The notes beneath the pieces were generated by a model, which ran no database searches, was not told the DNA's origin, and worked only from the letters and a program-made list of their open reading frames with translations. A program made the translations under genes and the position numbers. A DNA stretch of 64,000 bases from a virus, in the IMG/VR virus record IMGVR_UViG_3300028384_001500, positions 124,001 to 188,000 of that record; one strand, written 5' to 3'. Positions 40,858 to 48,728 of this stretch are shown here, one piece after another. The first letter of the stretch is position 1. Each line of letters begins with the position of its first letter.

Positions 40858-42126
40858 TTACAAAAGTTTGTTAATTTTATCAGGTTGCATGTGCGCAACA
40901 ATATTATCTATGTACCTGTCACCAATCATGGTATTGACCTTTTCAAAGTCAAAATCACAATCTGATGCTAGTATAATCCTACCAGAACGACCGTTACCGT
41001 CACAAAATGGATGTATGTATTCATAAAGAATATGTCGTAACCACGGATGACTAGAGTGCGCATGACATTTCTTAAGCTTTTGATTTAATTCATAAGGTTC
41101 CGGATATTGACACCCTGATGGTGAACTATGTGAATAGTTTCTAAACTCACCCGGTGATCCTTTCTCTAATATATTTTGATCAAAACACTTGTGAATATGA
41201 CAGATTTTATGATTATTGTCAATCTTACCTAGTTTATTTGCCATGACTAAACCGTTAATCTGAGAATTGATGTGAGGGCAGTTTGTAATATGTTTAGGTG
41301 GTACGCCCATCATTAAGTATTTTGCTGCTTCAAAGCAGTCGCTATATTCTAAATTAAACTTTTCAATTCCTGACGTTCTTTGCAAGAAATAAGCCAGATC
41401 ATGACATGTATCTTTGAGATTGTCACTTTTAGATCTAAGTTTTTCTGCAAAATTTTTATAATGTTTTTTAGATAGAGTCTTGTCAATATTACTAGCATTT
41501 TCGTTGTTGAATATATCAGCTAACGTTTCTCCTATAAGCCTTCCGTATTCTACATCTGTTGGATAGTGTACAGCATTTTCTATTCTTGACTGCCCTATTA
41601 ACGATGATAAGGTTTGCAAATCTTGTTTTATTTCTGGTATCGCATTTGAAAGTACATCACAAAGAAAGTATGCAATTGCTGTATGCCCGGATGGAAACGA
41701 CGGTGACTTTTTATATTTAACTTTCAAGTCTTTGTCAGCATCTTTAAGATAATGTATAGGGCGAGGCCTATTATTGTCATATTTTAATTTTAAAACAACG
41801 GTATCAACGTCGTCTAAAACATCCTTAATTTTCTTCCAGTCTATGTTTCGATATCCGTTTTCTTTACAATAAGACCTAAATATGTCTTCAACACTATCAT
41901 CAGAGTTTTTAAGAAAAGAAGTCGACATGCAAGGATTATTATGACACCGTTGGACTTCTTCTATGTCTGATTTAAATCCTTTTGTATTTTCAGCTGGGTG
42001 CTTTAAGACAGGTAATCTATCCATGCAATCGTGGGGAAGATATCTATATCTTCTGGACATTCTATCAGCATGCCCTTTATCAATATCTAATTTTGTTTCC
42101 TCAAATAGATTTAAAATAGATCTCAT
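40858..42126 (-). CDS. PAP2-type phosphatase fused to a Fic AMPylase-like domain
   Basis: 422 residues in one frame. Residues 90-210 carry all three PAP2 (class A acid phosphatase-like) motifs: K113-x6-R120-P, PSGH (145-148) and S180-R-x5-H187-x3-D191. Residues 235-422 are a Fic domain: HPFCDGNGRSGR (372-383) is the active-site motif with His372 and Arg380/383, and a flap-like GEFRNYSHSSPSG precedes it. TSGIEKF (251-257) resembles the inhibitory helix (S/T-x3-E), with Lys in place of the usual Gly or Asn. PAP2 removes phosphates; Fic transfers AMP from ATP to Ser, Thr or Tyr. The start overlaps the stop of the tagged zinc-ribbon gene. A short LFE motif at residues 7-9 could be a cleavage tag, but is weak. 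Confidence 0.85.
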   Translation of the reverse strand: MRSILNLFEETKLDIDKGHADRMSRRYRYLPHDCMDRLPVLKHPAENTKGFKSDIEEVQRCHNNPCMSTSFLKNSDDSVEDIFRSYCKENGYRNIDWKKIKDVLDDVDTVVLKLKYDNNRPRPIHYLKDADKDLKVKYKKSPSFPSGHTAIAYFLCDVLSNAIPEIKQDLQTLSSLIGQSRIENAVHYPTDVEYGRLIGETLADIFNNENASNIDKTLSKKHYKNFAEKLRSKSDNLKDTCHDLAYFLQRTSGIEKFNLEYSDCFEAAKYLMMGVPPKHITNCPHINSQINGLVMANKLGKIDNNHKICHIHKCFDQNILEKGSPGEFRNYSHSSPSGCQYPEPYELNQKLKKCHAHSSHPWLRHILYEYIHPFCDGNGRSGRIILASDCDFDFEKVNTMIGDRYIDNIVAHMQPDKINKLL

Positions 42127-42845
42127 TAATACTCATCGTGAAAGTCATAGTCTAAAGAGTGATATACTTCTGATATATCATCTGCAATTTGTGCAATTTT
42201 TGTACGTTGCCAGTCATCTAATTCATATCCGTCAGGGATCATTTGTAAAAGTTTTTGTGAGTATTTTGCAACCTTATACAATGACGGTTTTGCCATGTAA
42301 TTATTATTGTGATATTTATGCCCGTCTAATTTACCGTCATGATCATGATGATGTTTATACGCATCGACTGCATATCCTGCTCCAGTTAAAGTACCTAAAG
42401 CATTACCAATCATACCCATTGTATCTATTGAATAATCTGATCCGTCGTCTGAGCATCCTGCACATGTGCCGCATCCGCAACCTCCTTCATTCAGCATTTC
42501 ACCCATGTAACCGCATTCCATGCATTCACCTTCGTACATTGAACCACCACATTGCTCACACATTTTGCCTTCTAAAATAGAAGACTCCATTGCACCACAC
42601 TGTTCACACATGCCTTCAAATACTGAGTTGCTTCCACACTTGTGACAGCTACTTCCTCCACCGAAGTCATCAAAAGAGTCGACATGTTTTGTTAAATTTA
42701 GATTATGAGGAGCACGTGCTTGTGAACGATATCCTGTATCTCTGTAGCTGTCTTTTCCTCGGGCGATTAATGCGTCTTCTCCTACCATTTTTGCCATTTC
42801 TTGCATGATCAAACGCCTAATCATGTTTTTTGATAATTTGCTCAT
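42126..42845 (-). CDS. Zinc-ribbon-rich protein with tag-like N-terminus
   Basis: 239 residues, MSKLSKNMIRRLIMQEMAKMVGE. The start resembles the cargo tag, although its cleavage site is less clear (LIMQE rather than LIxE). Four CxxC units in a row (CHKC, CEQC, CEQC, CMEC) and later CGCGTCAGC point to two or more zinc ribbons near residues 80-150, then a His/Asp-rich linker (AYKHHHDHDGKLDGHKYHNNN) and a helical C-terminus. Zinc ribbons bind nucleic acid or proteins. The gene directly precedes the PAP2-Fic gene and overlaps its start, and follows the primase gene. AGGAG precedes the ATG. Confidence 0.7.
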   Translation of the reverse strand: MSKLSKNMIRRLIMQEMAKMVGEDALIARGKDSYRDTGYRSQARAPHNLNLTKHVDSFDDFGGGSSCHKCGSNSVFEGMCEQCGAMESSILEGKMCEQCGGSMYEGECMECGYMGEMLNEGGCGCGTCAGCSDDGSDYSIDTMGMIGNALGTLTGAGYAVDAYKHHHDHDGKLDGHKYHNNNYMAKPSLYKVAKYSQKLLQMIPDGYELDDWQRTKIAQIADDISEVYHSLDYDFHDEY

Positions 42846-42853
42846 TTTATCTC

Positions 42854-43819
42854 CTAAAATATAGATCCTGAACTGATATTCTTTATTAAATATTCAATTC
42901 TATCAGATATTTCATACTTCTTGGCGTTTTGTATATAAAATTTTACTTCTTCCTTTGTCATGTCACCAAAGTCTTTTTCTTTATGATCACATATTTTAAC
43001 ATCAATACCAAAAGAAGTTAAGTTTTTTGCTATTTTCATTGTTTTCTGGATAGCATCAGGGTCCATACCTAGAATAACAGAAGAATTATTTTTTACTATT
43101 TTTTGAAAAACATAGTGACTTTCATCAATCCAACTTCCTAAAATAGGTATAGTATTCTCAATTGACTTTATTGCGTCAAAAACACCTTCTACCAAAACGA
43201 TAGGTTGCGACCAATCTATTAAATGCTCATTAAAAATAATTTCTGTTTTCTTTCCGTCACAATTTTTGTATTTTCTAAAAGAATTTTCATCATAACTTCT
43301 TGATAGGTAGAAGTTAAGTTTCATGTCTTCTGAAAATGACGGAATGATAATTCTGTTAATATATTCGCTTTCGTTACTTATTCCTATTTTAAACCTTAAA
43401 AGATCATCAGAATTACATCCTCGTTTGTGCAGATAACGTTTAGCAATCTTACCTTGAATCGTATTGTCTAAATATAATAACTTAAAGTCTGAAGGAAGTC
43501 TGATTATTACTTCTTTTTGTTTTTCTACTTCTTGTTGTAGGTTAAATGCTTCGGATAACTTTGCTTTAGTCTGTGTGTCAATGTGAGCATTTTTAAATGC
43601 AAATGACGCAACATTTTTACCTTTTGACTCGCAAACCCAACAGTGATATATTCCTTTTTCTAAACATATTGATAACTTTTTCTTTTTTGAGCTAGTTCTG
43701 CTATTTTCTTTACATATCGGACAAGAAACAGATACATTTTTACCGCTATTTGCTAAAGATGATTCACCAAATGCAGCCTCAATTAAAGATATTTTTTCTT
43801 GCTTTGTCGTAATTTCCAT
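42854..43819 (-). CDS. 61: DNA primase (gp61-like, DnaG type)
   Basis: 321 residues. CPIC (33-36) and CWVC (60-63) form the zinc-binding domain, and a TOPRIM fold follows: IVLVEGVFDAIKSI (E211), then VILGMDPDAIQK (D253, D255). This is the T4 gp61 layout. It makes RNA primers for lagging-strand synthesis, with a replicative helicase that lies outside this window. It sits between the RuvC-like and zinc-ribbon genes, with short gaps. The C-terminal helical part is short, as in gp61 rather than the full DnaG. A 14-bp palindrome (43828-43841) lies just before its start. Confidence 0.88.
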   Translation of the reverse strand: MEITTKQEKISLIEAAFGESSLANSGKNVSVSCPICKENSRTSSKKKKLSICLEKGIYHCWVCESKGKNVASFAFKNAHIDTQTKAKLSEAFNLQQEVEKQKEVIIRLPSDFKLLYLDNTIQGKIAKRYLHKRGCNSDDLLRFKIGISNESEYINRIIIPSFSEDMKLNFYLSRSYDENSFRKYKNCDGKKTEIIFNEHLIDWSQPIVLVEGVFDAIKSIENTIPILGSWIDESHYVFQKIVKNNSSVILGMDPDAIQKTMKIAKNLTSFGIDVKICDHKEKDFGDMTKEEVKFYIQNAKKYEISDRIEYLIKNISSGSIF

Positions 43820-43827
43820 ATTACAAC

Positions 43828-43841
43828 AGTAACTAGTTACT
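43828..43841. promoter_or_regulatory. 14-bp perfect palindrome before the primase gene
   Basis: AGTAACTAGTTACT is a perfect inverted repeat in the 24-bp gap between the RuvC-like and primase genes. It may be an operator or an mRNA structure; the primase has no clear Shine-Dalgarno nearby. It is short enough to be chance. Confidence 0.3.
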
Positions 43842-43843
43842 AT

Positions 43844-44383
43844 TTAAATTACAAAATAAGCTTTACCAATTACATAAGCATCAGCCATATCATAACAAGC
43901 GTCCAGTCTTCTAACTTGTCCTTTATTTCTACCTGATTTAAGAATTTTAGTTGGCCAGGACAACTCAGGCCTGTCATTCATTACCCATTCAAGCACTTTT
44001 TCTTTTGTTGTTTTAGACTTATCTTTTTTATCTATTTTAAGATTGACTGATTTTCTAGCAGTGTTAACATTGATTGCTTCTGACTCTAGTCCAAACAGCT
44101 CATAACATATCCATCTAACTGTACCATTAAATTGTGCTAGCGTCATTAGCGTCTTAGCAGAAGATAATCCTGGCCTAAAAGCTTGTAAATTTTCTTCAAC
44201 AGCTATATATTTAATTTCGTAATTCTCTTTGATTTTAGACATTACACGTTTAATTTCTTTAGCTTTTTCATAAAAGCCTTTATGTTTACGTAAGTCAATA
44301 TAGTTAATTAATTCTAGATCATTCTGATCATTAAAAATACAATATCCGGTACAGCTAGTTGATATATCTAGTGACAATAGCAT
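43844..44383 (-). CDS. RuvC-like Holliday junction resolvase / RNase H-fold nuclease
   Basis: 179 residues. MLLSLDISTSCTGYCIF is the first strand of a RuvC fold with catalytic D6; KYIAVEENLQAF provides the second acidic position (E63 or E64); RRLDACYDMADAY provides the last (D161, D165 or D168). These four acids in this order are the RuvC pattern. It would resolve recombination intermediates or debranch DNA before packaging, comparable in role to T4 endonuclease VII but of a different fold. It is translationally coupled to the upstream 782-residue gene by a one-base overlap, and lies before the primase gene. Confidence 0.82.
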   Translation of the reverse strand: MLLSLDISTSCTGYCIFNDQNDLELINYIDLRKHKGFYEKAKEIKRVMSKIKENYEIKYIAVEENLQAFRPGLSSAKTLMTLAQFNGTVRWICYELFGLESEAINVNTARKSVNLKIDKKDKSKTTKEKVLEWVMNDRPELSWPTKILKSGRNKGQVRRLDACYDMADAYVIGKAYFVI

Positions 44384-46731
44384 TAAAAATCCTCTTTTAG
44401 TCTTATAACAAATTCATCTTCTTCAGTCTTAAAAATAGGCTGTGAAAAGTTTGCTTTCATTATAATATTAAAGTTATTGTCATGAATGTTAACTGTAGTA
44501 ACGTATAGAGTGGATAAATCTTCATCGTTTGCACCATTTGAAGGTTGTATTACCTCAAAAGTTGGGTTTGAAGATGATGTAAACAATTCTTTAAATGCCG
44601 GAATATTTAATATCATTGTATGCAGGTTTTGTTCACCTCTAAATGTCACGTTTGTCTCATTCTTATTAAAGAATAAAAGGTGAGGTGACTTAACAACAGC
44701 CATCCCTTCATCATACAGTACAGTTCCTACATTATTCCATTTAGCATGCGGTGTTAAAGAGTCAGCACGATATAATGATCCGCGCTCATTATCTTTAAGT
44801 TTAATTTTAATTTTACCATCCGAACCTGTTAAGTCTTTTTCATATAACTCAAATGATCCAGGATGGATTCTGTTACCGTAATAAAGATTAGATATATCGT
44901 ATATAACAATTTCATTACTACTTCTATCACGTGTTCTCTGTGCTATTGTTAGAACTGCACCTTGATTCACACCTGGATTCTGAGAACTAGCAGACATCAC
45001 CTTGTCATAAAAACTTCCGCTCGTTGCAACTAAGCCCGGGTATAAAGAACTGCTAGGTATTAAATTCTCTAAACTAATAATAGAGTAGTCTGCTAAGCCC
45101 GCAGTCTTTAATGGGTCTTGATGAAACTTTCCGCTAGCCGACATAGGTGATGAAGATAATGCATAAAAGTTAGGTGTAAACAATCCATTATCATTTGGCA
45201 ATATTGTCATGTTTCTTTTTTTGTGAGATCCGGTGTGATAAATAAACTGATCTGCAGTTATATTTTCTATAGTTTGATCAAAGACTTCAGGAAAAAGACC
45301 AAAAAGCCTAGGATTCGTTTCATTAACAAATTCTCGGGTAAAATTCTCTAAATTAATAGACTTGCCGTTTGCACCGTAAGAAAAAGCAACATTAAAAGGA
45401 TCGTCAGTTGTGCTGGTAATTTTTTGAAAAGGTGAAACTAGCACCTCTCTTTCAGGTGTGGTTGGGTAAAAGAAAGGTGGGACATAGAATACTAAATTGT
45501 TAAAATTAGAAGGCCCTCTATTTTTAGCTTCTTCTCGTTCTGTTTCTAATATTGTTTCAGGGTTTGACAAGACTTTGTTATATAGTTTTATTTCGTGAAT
45601 TTCAGCATTTAGAGGGTGCGAAAAAGTATCATCATTAACTGATGGCGCGCTTCCCGGGTGATTAATACTAGTAAAACCTTCTGTGGTTGATAAGTCATCT
45701 CTGAGTAAATTTGCTAAATTTGAATCTGTGCCATTATAGTAGTTACCAACAACAACACCTGAAGGTTCCAAGTCTTCATTAGCAGATAAGGATGAAGAAG
45801 GTACATAAAAATTAGTTTCATTATCATCGATAAATATTGATCCTGATGAATTATTTTTAGTATTACCCCATTGAATACAAATATGGTGCCAATTATTTTT
45901 GGTCAAAGAGTGTGATGAAGTAAATATTAAGTCATTAGGATAATTACCTGCCGGGCTCGAAAGATTAATTTCTGAAGGTTTAGTATCAGCACTTTGACTA
46001 AGTTGCAATAAAACTTTAAAATCGTTCGGATTATTGTCTTTATCCAGTGAAGACCCGGAAACTATTGACACAGCAATCGAAGAAGAAATGTGAAAAACAG
46101 TTCCTGACTTGTAATCTGAATTAGTATATCTAGGATTAATCCAAAAATTTAAACTAAATTCATCAGGAAGACTGTATACTCCTGTTCCATTTTCAGAAAC
46201 GTTAGGGTATATCAACGCCGATCCAGTAGGAACAGTATCGCTAGTAAAAAAATTAAGAGTGTGATAATTTGAGTAAGTAAAAGCGCAGTTGTCATATCTA
46301 TGTTGATGATGAGGCATTAACACGTTTTTTACAATATTTTTAACTGTCCTGTTTGAGTTAAAGAGAACAGGCATGTCAAACCTAAACATGTCAATTGTTT
46401 TAGTAAATTTTTCAATCTTATCTGCATTATTAACTGTGTCCAAATAAGACTGTGCTAGCCCCAAAGACATTGTATTGTTTTGTAGTGTATTAAGTACATT
46501 TTGAGGACTGGTGTAGAGAGAAATTAAAGCTTCGCCTAAAGTAACGGTACCATCATTATTTAAATCAAAATTAGAAGGAACTGCTTGTTTTAAACACTTT
46601 GATCTGTGAGGGGCAACAAAATTAGAACCGGTAACTCCTCCTCCCACAGATGAAGATATAAAACTTACATTGGGCTTAAGATTAAGCCCAACATACTCAA
46701 AATTGTTTTTGTCTATTTTAACAAATGACAT
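44383..46731 (-). CDS. Large virion adhesion-type protein with EF-hand-like loop and LamG-like domain
   Basis: 782 residues. Near the start, FDLNNDGTVTLGEAL has a full EF-hand/dockerin loop (D56, N58, D60, T62, E67) that should bind calcium. Residues about 190-400 (EFSLNFWINPRYTNSDYKSGTVFHIS, NNWHHICIQWGNTKNNSSGSIFIDD, LNAEIHEIKLYNKVLS) match a laminin-G/concanavalin-like sugar-binding domain. The C-terminal 40 residues (YVTTVNIHDNNFNIIMKANFSQPI, ending RLKEDF) repeat the end of the neighbouring 397-residue protein. It likely forms part of a tail fibre, baseplate or adsorption apparatus. It is the last gene of the tail fibre block before the replication genes. Confidence 0.75.
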   Translation of the reverse strand: MSFVKIDKNNFEYVGLNLKPNVSFISSSVGGGVTGSNFVAPHRSKCLKQAVPSNFDLNNDGTVTLGEALISLYTSPQNVLNTLQNNTMSLGLAQSYLDTVNNADKIEKFTKTIDMFRFDMPVLFNSNRTVKNIVKNVLMPHHQHRYDNCAFTYSNYHTLNFFTSDTVPTGSALIYPNVSENGTGVYSLPDEFSLNFWINPRYTNSDYKSGTVFHISSSIAVSIVSGSSLDKDNNPNDFKVLLQLSQSADTKPSEINLSSPAGNYPNDLIFTSSHSLTKNNWHHICIQWGNTKNNSSGSIFIDDNETNFYVPSSSLSANEDLEPSGVVVGNYYNGTDSNLANLLRDDLSTTEGFTSINHPGSAPSVNDDTFSHPLNAEIHEIKLYNKVLSNPETILETEREEAKNRGPSNFNNLVFYVPPFFYPTTPEREVLVSPFQKITSTTDDPFNVAFSYGANGKSINLENFTREFVNETNPRLFGLFPEVFDQTIENITADQFIYHTGSHKKRNMTILPNDNGLFTPNFYALSSSPMSASGKFHQDPLKTAGLADYSIISLENLIPSSSLYPGLVATSGSFYDKVMSASSQNPGVNQGAVLTIAQRTRDRSSNEIVIYDISNLYYGNRIHPGSFELYEKDLTGSDGKIKIKLKDNERGSLYRADSLTPHAKWNNVGTVLYDEGMAVVKSPHLLFFNKNETNVTFRGEQNLHTMILNIPAFKELFTSSSNPTFEVIQPSNGANDEDLSTLYVTTVNIHDNNFNIIMKANFSQPIFKTEEDEFVIRLKEDF

Positions 46732-46739
46732 TGATTACC

Positions 46740-47933
46740 TTAAAAGTCTAGTCTAACTCTAAAGGTCAAATCTTTTTCATCGTTCTTTTCTACCGGGCGA
46801 CTCAATTTTGCAACAGCTAAAAGTTCTTCATTTGCATCATAAAGACCTACAGTTGTAACAAAAGAAAATGACTTTTGAATATCTTCTTGGCCTGAATCGA
46901 TTACTCTAATTCTTCCTTCTGAGTTAGTATAAGATGGGTTTGTTGAGAAATTGAACTCATCTGCTGTTGCTCTACAAAAGTAAAGAGTAGAGTTAATTTT
47001 TGTATTATTTTGAAAAGTTAATGTTGTGTTTGAACCTGAACCAAATCGAGTTGCTGAAATATGCTCCAATACATCATCAATAGAAGCTGAAACTACAAAA
47101 TCAGGAATAAAGGCTCCCGACATTGGTGTAGATGATACTGATCCTACTGAGCTAATTGAACCGGTCATTATCTGGTTTCCATTAAACACCTTTTTCATGT
47201 CAAAAACTGCGACTCCTTGCTGGTAAAACATAAGGCCTACTGTTTCAGAAGTGTTTGCTGCGTTAACAATATTACCCACATCGCCACCTGTTGATGATCT
47301 TTCGACACTAGTTGAGGATCCTACGTCAGTAAAGATGGCTGATCCGGTTGTGGGATTCGTTGCTGTAATCGTTAAATTAACTGGGTTTGCGTCAGTTACA
47401 TGCCCATTTGATGAACTTTGAAACATTTTAATTGCAAAAGTCTCTCTTTTAACGCCATCTCGCACAAAAAGTCTTTTAAAAGAAATAAACAATGCTTCAT
47501 CAATTTCATCTGTTCCTGCTGTAGCATTTGAAAAAGGCGCAGTAAATCTTTCAGTACTACTCCCTAAAAGAAGCTGAGAAAACTGTTTATAAATGTTGAC
47601 TTTTTCACGCATCATTAATGACTGGGATGGGAAGAGAAACTTACCATTTGCATCTATATCTGATCTAGATCCTGTAACTGCCTCACTGTTATAGTAAAGG
47701 CCCATTGTTACATCAAAAAGCTCATTTGCAGTTTGAAGTGTGTAATTTTGATCATAGACTGTATGAAACAAAGACGAGGTAACAGCATTGTCACCTGAAC
47801 TAGTTACAAATACTTGGAATTTTTTTCTAGTATTTGATCCGGAAATATCCTCTTCTACAAAATCGACTAATTGATTCAAGACAGATGTTGTTTCTTTAAT
47901 GTCATCTGAAGATATTGTTTTAAATGTTGCCAT
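46740..47933 (-). CDS. Tail-type structural protein
   Basis: 397 residues, MATFKTISSDDIKETTSVLNQLVDFVEEDI. The middle is beta-rich with FISFKRLFVRDGVKRETFAIKMF, and the C-terminus (FVTTVGLYDANEELLAVAKLSRPVEKN, ending RVRLDF) is shared with the 782-residue neighbour. That C-terminal module occurs in tail proteins of many marine phages and could be a common docking element. I cannot say whether this is a fibre, baseplate or adaptor protein. It lies nine bases from the downstream gene, in one transcription unit with the fibre genes. Confidence 0.65.
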   Translation of the reverse strand: MATFKTISSDDIKETTSVLNQLVDFVEEDISGSNTRKKFQVFVTSSGDNAVTSSLFHTVYDQNYTLQTANELFDVTMGLYYNSEAVTGSRSDIDANGKFLFPSQSLMMREKVNIYKQFSQLLLGSSTERFTAPFSNATAGTDEIDEALFISFKRLFVRDGVKRETFAIKMFQSSSNGHVTDANPVNLTITATNPTTGSAIFTDVGSSTSVERSSTGGDVGNIVNAANTSETVGLMFYQQGVAVFDMKKVFNGNQIMTGSISSVGSVSSTPMSGAFIPDFVVSASIDDVLEHISATRFGSGSNTTLTFQNNTKINSTLYFCRATADEFNFSTNPSYTNSEGRIRVIDSGQEDIQKSFSFVTTVGLYDANEELLAVAKLSRPVEKNDEKDLTFRVRLDF

Positions 47934-47944
47934 GCTTTATTCCT

Positions 47945-48670
47945 TTAGTTTTCTATTCTTACTTCAAAAGTTGATGTAATACCTGAATTTATACCAGTTA
48001 CTTTAATAAATGTCTTGATAAAGTTTCCACCCGAAGTACTATATACGTTAAATGTTGTATCTGTCATTTCTTTAAGCGACAAGTTGAAAGAAGTTGTTGC
48101 GCTTACATTTCCTGCGCCTACACTTGCTCCTTTTTCATAAACAGAGATATTATCAGTATAAACAATATCAGGCGATTCATTGTCAATTTTTAAGAAAATG
48201 TTGTTAACTTCAATTCTAAATGAACTATCTATTAACTGAACATCAACATCAGGCGTTCCTGCAGCTGGTGAAACCTCTATATTAATAGTTTTTGTTTTGT
48301 TTGCGCCTGTTGCATTAGTTCGCTTAAAGACTGGAATTGATGCGCCTGTACCTGTTACTGTCTCTGTATTGGCAGTGATTGTAAATTGTGGAAAATGTGT
48401 GACAAATTCATTATCAATACTGACTAATTTATTTTTCAAGGCAAGACTTCCTGCTGTTAATGCCTCTAAAATAGGTGTGTTTTTCTCAATTTTTTCCTTG
48501 CCAACAGTCCTCCCAAAGTGCTCAATTAACTCGTAGTCTACTTCATCGTCTCCTAAAGCAAATTGAAATACTTGAAAAGATCCATCGTTTCTTGCTAACG
48601 CTCTTCTTCCTGCATCAGTCAATACAGCATCAACAATAATATTGTTGGTAGAATGATCTAAAAATCCCAT
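47945..48670 (-). CDS. Tail fibre adaptor-like protein (MGxLD family), shorter copy
   Basis: 241 residues, MGFLDHSTNNIIVDAVLTDAGRRALARND, then FQVFQFALGDDEVDYELIEHFGRTVGKEKIEKN. The N-terminal 50 residues are of the same type as the longer protein at 57878-58933 (MGILDKKTRFIDLVVTQEGKRQIAAGELKAEFASLSD), so the two are probably distant paralogues. The beta-rich remainder (from about residue 110) resembles an immunoglobulin-like domain. In marine phages such proteins are found next to fibre and baseplate genes and may link fibres to the baseplate; that is inference. A 58-bp gap upstream contains an AT-rich promoter-like box (TATAATTATA). Confidence 0.65.
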   Translation of the reverse strand: MGFLDHSTNNIIVDAVLTDAGRRALARNDGSFQVFQFALGDDEVDYELIEHFGRTVGKEKIEKNTPILEALTAGSLALKNKLVSIDNEFVTHFPQFTITANTETVTGTGASIPVFKRTNATGANKTKTINIEVSPAAGTPDVDVQLIDSSFRIEVNNIFLKIDNESPDIVYTDNISVYEKGASVGAGNVSATTSFNLSLKEMTDTTFNVYSTSGGNFIKTFIKVTGINSGITSTFEVRIEN

Positions 48671-48728
48671 GTAATTCTCCGGTTATTTTTGTATAATTAT
48701 ATGTTTAATTATCAGCGTAGTAAATTTT

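Noticed and set aside
41963-42580. 205-residue plus-strand frame
   Set aside because: Antisense to the PAP2-Fic gene and the zinc-ribbon gene, both with clear motifs; the frame has a Cys/His/Leu-rich artefactual composition.
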